Positions 1 through 10,512 of a stretch of 64,000 bases of DNA are shown in pieces. Both the position numbers and the translations under genes were made by a program. Positions within the stretch are counted from its first letter, which is position 1. Each line of letters begins with the position of its first letter. Source of the DNA: Gammaproteobacteria bacterium (GTDB lineage Bacteria > Pseudomonadota > Gammaproteobacteria > Xanthomonadales > Rhodanobacteraceae); the NCBI GenBank assembly GCA_021325195.1, contig JAJPHQ010000092.1, positions 1-64,000 of the forward strand, read 5' to 3'. The notes beneath the pieces were generated by a model. It ran no database searches. It saw only the letters and a list, made by a program, of their open reading frames with translations, and was not told the origin of the DNA.

Positions 1-786
1 GAATTCGTCGCCGCCGAGGCGACAGGGCAGGTCGGTGGCGTTGGCGGCGTCCTGCACTTCCGCGGCGATCGCGCGCAGCACCTCGTCGCCGACGAGGTGC
101 CCGGTGTGATCGTTGATCTGCTTGAAGCGGTCGATGTCCACCAGCAGCAGGCCGAACTGGCGGTTGCGGTCGCGCAGGTCGGTCAGGCCATCCAGATAGC
201 GGTACAGCCCGCGGCGGTTGGCAAGGCCGGTCAGGTCATCGGTGCAGACTTGGCGCTGCGCCAGTTGCAACTGGTCCTGGGTCTGGCGCAGCGAGTCCAG
301 CGTCTGCATCAGGTCTTCGTTGCGCCGCTTGTAGTTGGCGATCAACTGCTGTTCGCTGGCGACCAGGTAGGTGAACGAGCGCAGCATGAATTGCGCCATC
401 GCCAGCGGTTCGCGGCGCAGCAGGTCATCGAAGGCGTCGGGTTCGATCAGGTACAGCACGCAGGGCTCGGCCGCGAATGCGCTGCCCGAGCGCGCGTGGT
501 TGCCGACGAACAGCGCCAGTTCGCCGAAGTATTCGCGCGGGCCGATCAGCTTGTCGGGCAGGTCGCCGGCGAATTCCAGCAGGATGCGGCCGGACTCGAT
601 CACGAACATGTTGCGGCCGAACTCGCCGCGCCGGAACACCGCGCGGCCCGCGCCCAGCTCGCGGCGCTGGCCGACCTGCGCGAAAAGGCCGAGTTCGTGC
701 TCGGACAGCCGGCGCGGCAACCGCCCCGTGCCGGGCTGGCGATCGTCGAGCGGCTCGTCGACCGTTTGCGGCGATGCAATGGACAA
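1..786 (-). CDS. Diguanylate cyclase with N-terminal cyclic-nucleotide-binding domain (truncated by window edge at the GGDEF motif)
   Basis: Reverse-strand translation gives a cNMP-type domain (..VFRRGEFGRNMFVIESGRILLEFAGDLPDKLIGPREYFGELALF..) followed by ..DRNRQFGLLLVDIDRFKQINDHTGHLVGDEVLRAIA..CRLGGDEF at the window edge. Start codon (TTG at 786) is a guess. Confidence 0.85.
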   Translation of the reverse strand, partial: MSIASPQTVDEPLDDRQPGTGRLPRRLSEHELGLFAQVGQRRELGAGRAVFRRGEFGRNMFVIESGRILLEFAGDLPDKLIGPREYFGELALFVGNHARSGSAFAAEPCVLYLIEPDAFDDLLRREPLAMAQFMLRSFTYLVASEQQLIANYKRRNEDLMQTLDSLRQTQDQLQLAQRQVCTDDLTGLANRRGLYRYLDGLTDLRDRNRQFGLLLVDIDRFKQINDHTGHLVGDEVLRAIAAEVQDAANATDLPCRLGGDEF

Positions 787-888
787 CGCGGCAATCCCCC
801 CATCCGATTTGGGCAGGGATGTTACCGCAGCCGGCCGCGGCTTGCAGCGGCAGGGCGCCCGTACCGGCGGCGCGGCGCCCCGCCCCCG

Positions 889-1443
889 TCACACGCCGCG
901 ATGCTTGCCCCGAAAGGGGGCATAGAACGCCCGCAGGGCCGCGATATCGGCGTCCCTGTCGTCGCCGGGCCGGAACAGCGGCCCGACCCCGATCACCTTG
1001 CGCGGGTAGTCGAAGTAAGCCGGCAGGATCGGCACCCCGGCCTGCCGGGCGATGTACCAGAAGCCGCTCTTCCATTTCTGCACGGCCTTGCGGGTGCCTT
1101 CCGGCTCGATGCCCAGCCAGAGCCGCTCCCGCGCGCGGAAGCGTGCGACCATCTGCCCCACCACGTCGCAGCCGGCGCCGCGAACGACCGGCACGCCGCC
1201 GAGTTTCCGCAGCAGCCAGCCCAGCGGCCCCCGGAACAGTTCGCGCTTGGCCATGAACGCGATGTCCGCGCCCAGCGCGACCTTGAACAGCAGGCCCCAC
1301 ACGCCGTCCCACCACGACGAATGCGGCGCGACGGTCAGCACCAGCTTCGGCACGTCGGGCAGTTCGCCTTCCAGCCGCCAGCCGCTCGCGTGCACCGCCG
1401 CGCGGAACAGCTTGCGCCACGCACGGGCCGGATAGTGCGGCAT
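889..1443 (-). CDS. PlsC-like lysophospholipid acyltransferase family protein
   Basis: APHSSWWDG (HX4D-like) and EPEGTRK motifs; ORF extends to 1530 with an alternative TTG start overlapping the arfB stop. Confidence 0.8.
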   Translation of the reverse strand: MPHYPARAWRKLFRAAVHASGWRLEGELPDVPKLVLTVAPHSSWWDGVWGLLFKVALGADIAFMAKRELFRGPLGWLLRKLGGVPVVRGAGCDVVGQMVARFRARERLWLGIEPEGTRKAVQKWKSGFWYIARQAGVPILPAYFDYPRKVIGVGPLFRPGDDRDADIAALRAFYAPFRGKHRGV

Positions 1444-1526
1444 CCGCGACGGCAAGGCGGCCGGTAACGCGCTGCGTGATTCGCGCTGCCGGCCCCCGCT
1501 TCCCGGTGCCTGGTCCCGGGCGCTTT

Positions 1527-1946
1527 TCAATCCTCGCTCCAGCGGCGCGTGCGCCGGCGCTTGACCGCGCCGCGTTGTTTCTTGCCGGCCAGCCTGCGTT
1601 CCTTCGACGCGCGCGTGGGCCGGGTCGCGACGCGCTTCTTCGGCGGCGTCAGCGCCGTGCGCAGCAGTTCGGCCAGACGCTCGCGCGCATCCGCCCGGTT
1701 GCGCGCCTGATCCCGGAACCGCCGCGCCTGGATCACCAGCACGCCGTCATCGGTCAGGCGCCGGTCGCGCCGCGCCAGCAATCGCGCGCGCACGGCTTCC
1801 GGCAGCGACGGCGAACGCGCCACGTCGAAGCGCAGTTCCACCGCGCTCTCGGTGCGGTTGACATGCTGGCCGCCGGGACCGTCCGCGCGCAGGAAGCGCT
1901 CGGTCAATTCGGATTCGGGGATTTCGATGGAGGGCGACAGGCGCAT
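1527..1946 (-). CDS. arfB: Alternative ribosome-rescue factor ArfB / peptidyl-tRNA hydrolase
   Basis: GPGGQHVNRTESAVELRFDV GGQ motif with basic C-terminal tail. Confidence 0.9.
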   Translation of the reverse strand: MRLSPSIEIPESELTERFLRADGPGGQHVNRTESAVELRFDVARSPSLPEAVRARLLARRDRRLTDDGVLVIQARRFRDQARNRADARERLAELLRTALTPPKKRVATRPTRASKERRLAGKKQRGAVKRRRTRRWSED

Positions 1947-2058
1947 GGCATCAATCTGGCCGATTCCGGCGGCGTGTTTGTCTTGCAGATCTTCACACAC
2001 CCCGGTGTCACGATGTCCCGATGACGTCGAAAGCCTTGCTGCGGGAAGCCCGCGCGAA

Positions 2059-3711
2059 TCAATTGCGCCGCCAGGGCCACGCGGTGAGGAAGGCGATCAC
2101 GCCGATCGCGGCGGGGATGACGGGAATCCACGCGCCGCGCTGCGGGGCCAGCGCGAAGATCAGCGCGGCGCCGACCAGCAGCGCGCCGCCGAACGCGGCG
2201 GCCAGAATGCGGCGCTGGACTTCGCGTTGCAGCACGTGCAGGTGCTGGAGTTCGCGTTCGCCCAATTGCAGCGGTCCTTCGCCCTTCGCGATTTCCTCGA
2301 GTCCCCGGTGGATCAGGTCGGGAATGCGCGGGGCGATGTGTAGCCATTCCGGCACGCGCCGGCGGATTTCGCGCAGCGCGCGCAGCGGGTTGTAGCGGTC
2401 GCGCAGGATGCGCCTCAGCACCGGCTGCGCCACCGACCAGATGTCGATGTCGGGATCGAGTTGGCGTCCCAGCCCCTCGATGTTGAGCAGCGTCTTCTGC
2501 AGCAGGATCAGTTGCGGCTGCAGGGTGAGCTCGAACCTGCGCGCGGTGCTGAACAGCTTGGCCACCACTTCGGCCAGCGAGATCTGCGACAGCGGACGCG
2601 TGAAATACGGTTCGCACACCGTGCGCACCGCCGCCTCCAGCTCGTCCACCCGCACGTACGGCGGCATCCAGCCAGCGGCGATGTGCAGTTCGGCGATGCG
2701 CCGGTAGTTGCGTTCGAACAGCGCGATGAAATTCTCGGCCAGCCAGTACTGGTCCGCTTCCGGCAGCGAGCCCATGATCCCGAAATCCAGCGCGATGAAG
2801 CGCGGCTCGTGGATGCGCACCGGATCGACCCAGATGTTGCCGGGATGCGCGTCGGCGTGGAAGAAGTTGTCGCGGAACACCTGTTCGTAGAACAGGCGGA
2901 CGCCCTTCTCGGCCAGCCTGCGGCGGTCGATGCCGGCGGCATCCAGCGCCGTGATGTCGTCGGCCGGGATGCCGTACACGCGCTCCATCGTCAGCACCTG
3001 CTCGGTGGTGTGCGTCCAGCACACCTCGGGCACGTAGAGGTCGGGCGAATGTTCGAAATTGCGCCGCAGCAGGCTGGCGTTGGCGCCCTCGTGCTGCAGG
3101 TTGAGTTCCAGGTGCAGGGTCTTGGCGACCTCGTCGTAGAAATCGCGCGGCCGAATCTTGTCGGCCTGCGGATGCCAGCGCTGCACCATCCGCGCCAGCG
3201 CGTCCAGCAATTCCAGGTTGCGCGCGACATCGCGCGCGATGCCGGGCCGCACCACCTTGACCACCACTTCGTTGCCGTCGGGCAACGCGGCGGCGTGCAC
3301 CTGCGCGATCGAGGCCGAAGCCAGCGGGGTTTCGTCGAAGCGTGCGAACAGTTCCGCGATCGGCGCGCCCAGTTCGCGCTCGACGATCGCGCGCGCCTCG
3401 CTGCCGGGGAAGGGCGGCACCCGGTCCTGCAACTGCGTGAGCTCGTCGGCCACGTCCTCGGGCAGCAGGTCGCGGCGGGTGGACAGCACCTGCCCGGCCT
3501 TGACCCAGATCGGACCCAGTTCGGTCAGCGCCCGGCACAGGCGTGCGCCGCGCGGCAGCGCCGCGATCTCCCGGCGCGGGCGCGGCAGCAGCGCGCGCAT
3601 CCCGCGCAGCAGCGGGATCGCGTGCGGCTGGTCGATCAGGTCGTCGATGCGGTAGCGCACCAGCACCGCGAGGATGTGCAGCATCCGCGGCAACAGGCGC
3701 AGCGGCGTCAT
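2059..3711 (-). CDS. ubiB: UbiB family ubiquinone biosynthesis atypical kinase
   Basis: ABC1/UbiB signatures ([46 protein letters not shown]); C-terminal transmembrane helices. Confidence 0.93.
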   Translation of the reverse strand: MTPLRLLPRMLHILAVLVRYRIDDLIDQPHAIPLLRGMRALLPRPRREIAALPRGARLCRALTELGPIWVKAGQVLSTRRDLLPEDVADELTQLQDRVPPFPGSEARAIVERELGAPIAELFARFDETPLASASIAQVHAAALPDGNEVVVKVVRPGIARDVARNLELLDALARMVQRWHPQADKIRPRDFYDEVAKTLHLELNLQHEGANASLLRRNFEHSPDLYVPEVCWTHTTEQVLTMERVYGIPADDITALDAAGIDRRRLAEKGVRLFYEQVFRDNFFHADAHPGNIWVDPVRIHEPRFIALDFGIMGSLPEADQYWLAENFIALFERNYRRIAELHIAAGWMPPYVRVDELEAAVRTVCEPYFTRPLSQISLAEVVAKLFSTARRFELTLQPQLILLQKTLLNIEGLGRQLDPDIDIWSVAQPVLRRILRDRYNPLRALREIRRRVPEWLHIAPRIPDLIHRGLEEIAKGEGPLQLGERELQHLHVLQREVQRRILAAAFGGALLVGAALIFALAPQRGAWIPVIPAAIGVIAFLTAWPWRRN

Positions 3712-4364
3712 GGCTTGCGTTCCCCGAGCCGGGCGATCCGCGCCGCCAGGCGGTCGGCGCGTTCGCGCAGCGCGTCCACCTCGTCGAGGAAGGTTTCCAT
3801 CTCGCCGCGCGGCACGGTCAGCCGCGCTTCGTCGCGCAGCCAGTCCACGGTGTCGTCGCGCAGATGGCGCGCGCTCTCGGCGGCCCACCGCACGGCATCG
3901 CGCAGCGCGTGCGCGATCGCGGTGCCGGCCACTTCGCCGAACACCGAGGCGAACGCGGCCTCGACGTCGGGCGTATAGCCGCGCGCCAGTTTCTGCACCT
4001 GCCGCGCCAGTTCCGCGTCGCCGGCGATCTCGACCTTGCCTGCGGGCCGCGCCCCGTCGTCGCGGCGCAGCGCCAGCGCCAGCAGCGCGCCGGGCGTGGC
4101 GCTGACCCGGAAATCGTCGTGCGCGTCCCTGGCGTCGGGATCGGGCGGCGGCTCGACCTGCAGCGTGCCGCCGCGTGCCGCGATCGAGAAGGCGACCTCC
4201 GGTCCGCGCACGTGCACGCCGATCCGGCGGCCTTCCAGCTTGCCCAGCGCGGCGCGGGTGTCGGGATCGAGGGCGATCAGCCTGTTCAGCGCCAGGGTCA
4301 GGGCGAAACCGCCCAGCTTGCGCAGCGGATGCGGGATCCAGGCGTTGGGTTCGCGGCCGGTCAT
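3708..4364 (-). CDS. ubiJ: UbiJ-like SCP2-domain ubiquinone biosynthesis accessory factor
   Basis: Directly upstream of ubiB with 4-nt ATGA overlap; SCP2-like sequence and C-terminal coiled coil ([19 protein letters not shown]). Confidence 0.75.
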   Translation of the reverse strand: MTGREPNAWIPHPLRKLGGFALTLALNRLIALDPDTRAALGKLEGRRIGVHVRGPEVAFSIAARGGTLQVEPPPDPDARDAHDDFRVSATPGALLALALRRDDGARPAGKVEIAGDAELARQVQKLARGYTPDVEAAFASVFGEVAGTAIAHALRDAVRWAAESARHLRDDTVDWLRDEARLTVPRGEMETFLDEVDALRERADRLAARIARLGERKP

Positions 4365-4387
4365 GCCGCGATTGTAGCGAACCGCTG

Positions 4388-4852
4388 TCAGATCCCGCCG
4401 GAAAAGTCCAACTGCCGCCATGCCTCGTACAGCGCGATCGCGACGGCATTGGAAAGGTTGAGGCTGCGATTGTTCGGCCGCATCGGCAGGCGCAGCTGCC
4501 GCGCGGCGGGGATGCCTGCAAGCACGTCGTCGGGCAGGCCGCGAGTTTCGCAGCCGAACAGCAGCGCGTCGCCGTCGGTGAAACGCGTGTCGGTGTAGCG
4601 GTTCGCGGCGCGGGTGGTGAAGGCGAACACGCGTGGCCGGTTCAAGGCGGCGAGGCAGGCATCGAGATCGTCGTGCACCGTGACGCGCGCGTATTCGTGG
4701 TAATCGAGGCCGGCGCGGCGCAGCCGGGCGTGATCGAGATCGAAGCCCAGCGGGCGGATCAGGTGCAGCGAGGCGCCGGCGTTGGCGCACAGCCGGATCA
4801 CGTTGCCGGTGTTGGGCGGAATCTCGGGCTGGTGCAGGATGACGTGCAGCAC
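4388..4852 (-). CDS. trmL: tRNA (cytidine(34)-2'-O)-methyltransferase
   Basis: [55 protein letters not shown] (SPOUT/TrmL). GTG start assumed; alternative GTG at 4891. Confidence 0.92.
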   Translation of the reverse strand: MLHVILHQPEIPPNTGNVIRLCANAGASLHLIRPLGFDLDHARLRRAGLDYHEYARVTVHDDLDACLAALNRPRVFAFTTRAANRYTDTRFTDGDALLFGCETRGLPDDVLAGIPAARQLRLPMRPNNRSLNLSNAVAIALYEAWRQLDFSGGI

Positions 4853-4964
4853 CTTGCGATTATCGCCGCACCTGCCGTCGATTGCGGCCACAGCGCGCCG
4901 CGGGCCGGCGCCATCCGGTGCCGGCAGCGGGGTTCAGGGGATGCGTGGTGCACGGGCGGCGCGG

Positions 4965-5060
4965 TCAGTGCCAGCCGAACACCAGCGCGCACAGGCCGCA
5001 CAGGGTCGTCAGCGAGCTGGCGGCGAACAGGACGCGCAACACGGCCATTTCGAGTTTCAT
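4965..5060 (-). CDS. 31-aa putative membrane microprotein
   Basis: Not in the ORF track (too short). Strong SD (AGGAGAACATC-ATG); MKLEMAVLRVLFAASSLTTLCGLCALVFGWH*, one hydrophobic helix. Confidence 0.5.
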   Translation of the reverse strand: MKLEMAVLRVLFAASSLTTLCGLCALVFGWH

Positions 5061-5237
5061 GATGTTCTCCTGAAGAGGAACGCGAAGTTGCGCCCTCACC
5101 AGTTACAGAGCATCGGCCGTGCCAGCCGGGGCGGCCCGGAAAAAACGCTTGACCGTCAAGGGATTGCGGGCGGCGGCGCCAGGCGCGGTCCGCGCGTGGC
5201 CTGACCGCGGACAGCCGCGGTGCGGGATCGGACACCC

Positions 5238-5936
5238 TTACCAGGGCAGCGGCGCGCCGTCGTAGGCCAGGAACTTGCCGCTGTCGTCGATGCCCGCGTG
5301 CTCGATCAGGTCCAGCAGCGCGCGTGCGGAATCGGCCGGCGCCAGCGTCGCGCCCTTGCCGCCCATCGCGGTCTTGACCCAGCCCGGGTGCGCGGTCAGC
5401 ACCACGATCCCGCGCGGCGAGAGTTCCGCGGCAAGCCGCTTGACCGCCATGTTGAGCGCGGCCTTGCTCATCGCGTAGCTCAGCGTCCGGAAACTCGACG
5501 CCTGCGCGATCGACGCGAGCTGCGTGGAGATGCACAGCACGCGCGGCTTGTTGCCGCGCGCCAGCAGCGGCGCCAGCGCCTGGGTGATCAGCAGCGGCGC
5601 CGACGCGTTCACCGCGAAACTCATCGCCAGCGATTCGGCCTTGACATTGCCGAAGCGTTCGCCCGACACCAGCACGCCGGCGTTGTTGATCAGGAGATCG
5701 ATCCGCTGCAGGTGCCTGGCCGCGGCCTGCGGCAGCGCCTCGATGGCGCGGGGATCGGCCACGTCCAGCGCATGGATCACCAGACGCTCGCCGTGCGCCG
5801 ATTGCAGCGCCGCCAGCACGTCGGCATGCGCGGGATCGCGGCAGCAGGCCAGCACGTGCGCGCCGCGCTCCAGCAGTTGCGTGACGAATGCCAGACCCAG
5901 TCCGCGGTCGGCGCCGGTGACGAGGCAGCGTTGCAT
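5238..5936 (-). CDS. SDR family oxidoreductase
   Basis: TGADRGLG, NNAGV and YAMSKAALN motifs. Confidence 0.9.
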   Translation of the reverse strand: MQRCLVTGADRGLGLAFVTQLLERGAHVLACCRDPAHADVLAALQSAHGERLVIHALDVADPRAIEALPQAAARHLQRIDLLINNAGVLVSGERFGNVKAESLAMSFAVNASAPLLITQALAPLLARGNKPRVLCISTQLASIAQASSFRTLSYAMSKAALNMAVKRLAAELSPRGIVVLTAHPGWVKTAMGGKGATLAPADSARALLDLIEHAGIDDSGKFLAYDGAPLPW

Positions 5937-6044
5937 GGCGGCCCCCGTTGCGTGGTAATGCCAGTGTAATCCCGCGCGGCGTTGCGTGCCGCGGCTTGGG
6001 CGGTTACGTTAGCCCGACAATCCGTCAAGTCCGGGGAGGACTCC

Positions 6045-8885
6045 ATGCGCAGGCATCTCGTCGCGATGCTGGCGACCTTCGTCGTCGCCCTGTCCGGTGC
6101 GGCGGCCCAGGCCGCCGATCCAGGCAACCACATCGACATTCCCTACACCCGCTTCACCCTGCCCAACGGCCTGACCGTGGTGGTCAGCGAGGACCACAAG
6201 GCGCCGATCGTGGCGGTCAGCGTGTGGTACCACGTGGGATCGGCCTACGAGCCGGCAGGCAAGACCGGCTTCGCGCACCTGTTCGAGCACCTGATGTTCT
6301 CGGGTTCCGAGCACCACCGGGGCAGCTACTTCAAGCCTTTCGAACTGGCCGGTGCCACCGGCATGAACGGCACCACCTGGCTGGACCGCACCAATTACTT
6401 CGAAACCGTGCCGACCACCGCGCTGGACATGGCGCTGTGGATGGAATCCGACCGGATGGGACACCTGCTGGGCGCGATCGGACAAAAGGAGCTGGATACC
6501 CAGCGCGGCGTGGTGCAGAACGAAAAGCGCCAGGGCGAGAACCGGCCGTACGGGCGCGTGTACGAGGACCTGCAGGCGCACGCGTTCCCGGCCAATCATC
6601 CCTACCATCACGACACCATCGGATCGATGGCCGACTTGAATGCGGCTTCGTTGTCGACGGTGAAGCAGTGGTTCAAGGATTACTACGGCGCGGCCAACAC
6701 CACCCTGGTGCTGGTGGGCGACATCACGCCGGAAGTCGCGCGCGAAAAGGCGATGAAGTATTTCGGCGACATCCCGGCCGGCCCGCGCGTGCCGCGGCCG
6801 CAGGCGTGGATCGCGCCGAACACGACGTCCACGCACGGCACGATGACCGACAACGTGGCGCAGACGCGCATCTACCGCGAGTGGAACACGCCCGGTCTCG
6901 ATGCGGGGGGCAACGACCGCCTGATGCTGGATCTGGCCGCGCAGGTGCTGGGCGGCGGCAAGACCTCGCGGCTGTACCAGCGGCTGGTGTATCGGGACAA
7001 GCTGGCCGACGACGTGTCAGTCAACAACATGTCGTTCGAACTTGCCAGCATGACGCTGCTGCAGGTGGACGTGAAGAAGGGCGTCGATCCCGCGAAGGTC
7101 GACGCCGCGATCGCGGACGAATGGAACCAGTTCCTGAAGGACGGCCCGACCGCCGACGAACTCGCGCGCGCCAAGGCCACCTATCAGGCTTCGATCATTC
7201 GCGGGCTCGAACAGATCGGCGGTTTCTCCGGCAAGGCGGTGACGCTGGCCGAGGGACAGGTTTATCGCGGCGATCCGGGCGCGTGGAAGAAGGATTACGA
7301 CATCACCGTGGCCGCGACGCCGGCCGCGGTGAAGGCCGCCGCCGACCAATGGCTGTCGAAGGGCGATTACACGCTGACCGTGGTGCCGGGCAAGGTGGAT
7401 GCAAAGGATGCCGCGGAGACCGCCGGGCGCGCCGCGATTCCGGGCCGGCCCGCCGACGTGCTCTCGCCCGCGGGCAACTACAAGGTCACGAAGAGCGACG
7501 TCGACCGCAGCAAGCGCGTGCCGCAGGTGACGGCGTTCCCCGACCTCACGTTCCCCACCCTGCAGCACGGCAAGCTGAAGAACGGCATCGAAGTCGTGCT
7601 GGCCGAACGCCACGCGGTTCCGGTGGTGCAGGTCGAGGCGCTGTTCGACGCGGGCTACGCGGCGGATCAGGGCCGCAAGCTCGGCACCTCCAGCTTCACG
7701 ATGTCCATGCTCGACGAAGGCACCCGCGATCTCGATTCGGTGGAGATCGCCAAGCGCAAGCAGCGCCTCGGCGCCGAGATCGCGACCGGTTGCGATCTCG
7801 ATGCCTGCAACGCGTGGATGAGCGCGCTGGATTCCAATCTCGCCGATTCGCTCAAGCTGTACGCCGACATCGTGCGCAACCCCGCGTTCCGCGACGCCGA
7901 CGTGGCGCGCGTGCGCGGGCAATGGCTGGCCGGCATCGCGCAGGAGAAGACCGAACCGACCAGCCTCGCGCTGCGCCTGCTGCCGCCGATCCTGTACGGC
8001 AAGGGCAATGCCTACGCGATTCCGTTCACCGGCACCGGCACGGAAGCTTCGATCAAGGCGCTCACCACCGACGACATGCGCGGCTTCGTTGCCGACTACA
8101 TCCGTCCGGACAACATGAAGATCCTGGTCGCGGGCGACACCACGCTGGATGCGATCATCCCGCAACTGGAAAAGGTGTTCGGCGACTGGCAGGCGCCGGC
8201 GGTGAAGATTCCTGCCAAGAATCTCGCCAAGGTGGATTACCCGGCCAAGTCCAGCGTATATCTGGTCAACCGTCCGGGCGCGCAGCAATCGGTGATCATC
8301 GCGGGACTGGTCGCGCCTTCCACCAAGGCGCCCGACAACCTAGAGATCGGCACCATGAACGGCGCGTTCGGCGGCACCTTCACCTCGCGCCTCAACATGA
8401 ACCTGCGCGAGGACAAGCACTGGGCCTACGGCGCCTTCAGTTTCAGCCCCAACGCGGTCGGCCAGCGGCCGTTCCTGATGTACGCGCCGGTGCAGACCGA
8501 CAAGACCGGGCCGTCGGCGGAAGAGGTGCTGAAGGAAGCGCGCGCGGTGGTCGGCGACAAGCCGCTCACCGATGCCGAGATCGCCAAGATCAAGGACAAC
8601 GACGTGCGCAAGATGCCGGGCCAGTACGAAACCGCGCGCGCCGTGCTGGGGGCGATGGAATCGATCGTGAAATACGACCGCCCGGATGACTACGTGCAGA
8701 CCCTGAAGGCGCGGATCGAGGCGCAGAAGGATGCCGACGTCAACGCGGCCGCCAGGGAAGTGATCCACCCGGACAAGCTGACCTGGGTGATCGTGGGCGA
8801 TCTTTCCAAGATCGAGCAGCCGGTGCGCGCGCTGAACCTTGGCGACGTGCAGGTGATCGATGCGGATGGCAACCTCGTGAAATAG
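6045..8885 (+). CDS. M16 family (pitrilysin-like) metallopeptidase, two-domain, secreted
   Basis: Signal peptide [38 protein letters not shown] (HxxEH) and downstream M16 features; C-terminal M16 repeat. Confidence 0.93.
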   Translation: MRRHLVAMLATFVVALSGAAAQAADPGNHIDIPYTRFTLPNGLTVVVSEDHKAPIVAVSVWYHVGSAYEPAGKTGFAHLFEHLMFSGSEHHRGSYFKPFELAGATGMNGTTWLDRTNYFETVPTTALDMALWMESDRMGHLLGAIGQKELDTQRGVVQNEKRQGENRPYGRVYEDLQAHAFPANHPYHHDTIGSMADLNAASLSTVKQWFKDYYGAANTTLVLVGDITPEVAREKAMKYFGDIPAGPRVPRPQAWIAPNTTSTHGTMTDNVAQTRIYREWNTPGLDAGGNDRLMLDLAAQVLGGGKTSRLYQRLVYRDKLADDVSVNNMSFELASMTLLQVDVKKGVDPAKVDAAIADEWNQFLKDGPTADELARAKATYQASIIRGLEQIGGFSGKAVTLAEGQVYRGDPGAWKKDYDITVAATPAAVKAAADQWLSKGDYTLTVVPGKVDAKDAAETAGRAAIPGRPADVLSPAGNYKVTKSDVDRSKRVPQVTAFPDLTFPTLQHGKLKNGIEVVLAERHAVPVVQVEALFDAGYAADQGRKLGTSSFTMSMLDEGTRDLDSVEIAKRKQRLGAEIATGCDLDACNAWMSALDSNLADSLKLYADIVRNPAFRDADVARVRGQWLAGIAQEKTEPTSLALRLLPPILYGKGNAYAIPFTGTGTEASIKALTTDDMRGFVADYIRPDNMKILVAGDTTLDAIIPQLEKVFGDWQAPAVKIPAKNLAKVDYPAKSSVYLVNRPGAQQSVIIAGLVAPSTKAPDNLEIGTMNGAFGGTFTSRLNMNLREDKHWAYGAFSFSPNAVGQRPFLMYAPVQTDKTGPSAEEVLKEARAVVGDKPLTDAEIAKIKDNDVRKMPGQYETARAVLGAMESIVKYDRPDDYVQTLKARIEAQKDADVNAAAREVIHPDKLTWVIVGDLSKIEQPVRALNLGDVQVIDADGNLVK

Positions 8886-9019
8886 CGAGAGTTGAATCCT
8901 TCTCCCTCCGGGAGAGCCGCCATCCATGGCCAAAAGCTCCATGGTGGTCCGAAGGGCCGGATGAGGGTTCGGGTCCGCGCAAGAATTCATCCTCACGCAA
9001 GATCGTACCCTCACCCCTA

Positions 9020-9051
9020 CCCCTCTCCCGAAGGGAGAGGGGTTCTTTTTT
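9020..9051 (+). terminator. Rho-independent-type terminator / repetitive intergenic hairpin
   Basis: CCCCTCTCCC-GAA-GGGAGAGGGG stem followed by TTCTTTTTT. Confidence 0.75.
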
Positions 9052-9082
9052 CGGTTCCCGCGACTCGGCTTACAATGCAGAC

Positions 9083-9841
9083 ATGAGCGAATCGCACCCA
9101 ACCGCCACCACCCACTTCGGCTACCGCGAGGTGCCCGTCGCCGAAAAACAGAAACTGGTCGGCGAGGTGTTCTCGTCCGTCGCCGGCAAGTACGACCTGA
9201 TGAACGACCTGATGTCGTTCGGCGTCCACAGGCTGTGGAAGCGGCATTTCGTCGCGACTTCCGGCGTGCGGCCTGGCGATCGCGTGCTGGACCTCGCCGG
9301 CGGCACCGGCGACATCGCCGCGTTGCTGCTGCCGCGCGTGGGCGAAAAGGGCGAAATCGTCGTCGCCGACATCAATCCGGAAATGCTGCGAGTCGGCCGC
9401 GACCGTCTGCTGGACCGCGGCTTGCTGCAGGGCCTGCGCTGGGCGCAGGTGAACGCCGAGGCGCTGCCGTTCCCGGACGAGTCCTTCGACGCGGTGACCA
9501 TCGCGTTCGGCCTTCGCAACGTCACCGACAAGCAGAAGGCGCTCGCCGAAATGCAGCGCGTGCTGAAACCCGGCGGCCGCGCGCTGATCCTGGAGTTCTC
9601 GCGCGTCAATCAGGATTGGCTGAAACCGCTGTACGACTTCCATTCGTTCCAGGTGCTGCCGCGCATCGGCAAGCTGGTGGCGCGCGACGCAGGCAGCTAC
9701 CGCTACCTCGCCGAATCGATCCGCAAGCATCCCGATCAGGCGACGTTGAAGGCGATGATGGAAGCGGCCGGTTTTCGCAACGTCGAGGTGCGCAATTTGT
9801 CCGCGGGTATCGTCGCGATCCACCGCGGCTACAAGGTTTGA
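9083..9841 (+). CDS. ubiE: Bifunctional demethylmenaquinone/2-methoxy-6-polyprenyl-1,4-benzoquinol methyltransferase
   Basis: [57 protein letters not shown]. Confidence 0.97.
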   Translation: MSESHPTATTHFGYREVPVAEKQKLVGEVFSSVAGKYDLMNDLMSFGVHRLWKRHFVATSGVRPGDRVLDLAGGTGDIAALLLPRVGEKGEIVVADINPEMLRVGRDRLLDRGLLQGLRWAQVNAEALPFPDESFDAVTIAFGLRNVTDKQKALAEMQRVLKPGGRALILEFSRVNQDWLKPLYDFHSFQVLPRIGKLVARDAGSYRYLAESIRKHPDQATLKAMMEAAGFRNVEVRNLSAGIVAIHRGYKV

Positions 9842-9848
9842 CCGCGGC

Positions 9849-10502
9849 ATGTCGCGGCAAAGGCTGTTTGCCGCCGCGTGCGCCACGCTGGGGGCGTGCG
9901 CCCTGCTGCTGCAGTTGTGGTTGAACCTTCGGGCCGCCCACACGGCTGGCGTGACGGAATGGCGTGCGCTGTGGCGTTATCTCGGCTATTTCACCATTCT
10001 GACCAATCTGCTGGCCGTGCTCGCCTTGAGCGCGTGGGCAGCCGCGCCATTCGGCACCCGGCGGCGATTTGCATCCGGGGTGGAAGCCCAGACCGCAACG
10101 GCCGTCGCGATCGTGATGGTCGCGGTCATCTACCACTTGCTGTTGAGCCACCTGTGGCGGCCCGAAGGCTGGCAATGGGTGGCCGATCAACTCCTGCACA
10201 CGGCCATGCCGGCGTTGTTCGCGTTGCATTGGTGGATTGCGGTGCCCAAGGCGGGGCTGCGCTGGTCGCACCTGCCCGCATGCCTCCCTTATCCCGTGCT
10301 GTACGCCGCGTATCTGCTGTTGCGTGGTGCGGCCGACGGCTGGTATCCGTATCCCTTCGTCGATGTGAACGTGCTCGGTGATCCGCGTGTCGCGGTGAAT
10401 GCCGTGGCGATCCTTGCCGCATTCGTCGTGCTCGCCGGCCTGCTGATCGCGCTGGGTCGCTGGCAGGCGCGGCAAACCTCGCAGGTTCAGCCGGCAAAAT
10501 AA
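9849..10502 (+). CDS. Pr6Pr-family multi-pass membrane protein
   Basis: Six hydrophobic segments; YFTILTNLLAV and WYPYPFVDVNVLGDPRVAVN resembling Pr6Pr/FAR-17a-like proteins. Confidence 0.75.
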   Translation: MSRQRLFAAACATLGACALLLQLWLNLRAAHTAGVTEWRALWRYLGYFTILTNLLAVLALSAWAAAPFGTRRRFASGVEAQTATAVAIVMVAVIYHLLLSHLWRPEGWQWVADQLLHTAMPALFALHWWIAVPKAGLRWSHLPACLPYPVLYAAYLLLRGAADGWYPYPFVDVNVLGDPRVAVNAVAILAAFVVLAGLLIALGRWQARQTSQVQPAK

Positions 10503-10512
10503 CCCCACGACC

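Noticed and set aside
97-1467. 456-aa plus-strand ORF at the window start
   Set aside because: Antisense to the cNMP-GGDEF and PlsC-like genes; Arg/Ala/Gln-rich composition typical of a high-GC shadow frame.
1904-3538. 544-aa minus-strand ORF
   Set aside because: Out-of-frame shadow of ubiB with low-complexity R/A/G composition; UbiB motifs are in the neighbouring frame.
5948-8689. 913-aa plus-strand ORF
   Set aside because: Shifted frame of the M16 protease gene; the real frame (6045-8885) has signal peptide and HxxEH motif.
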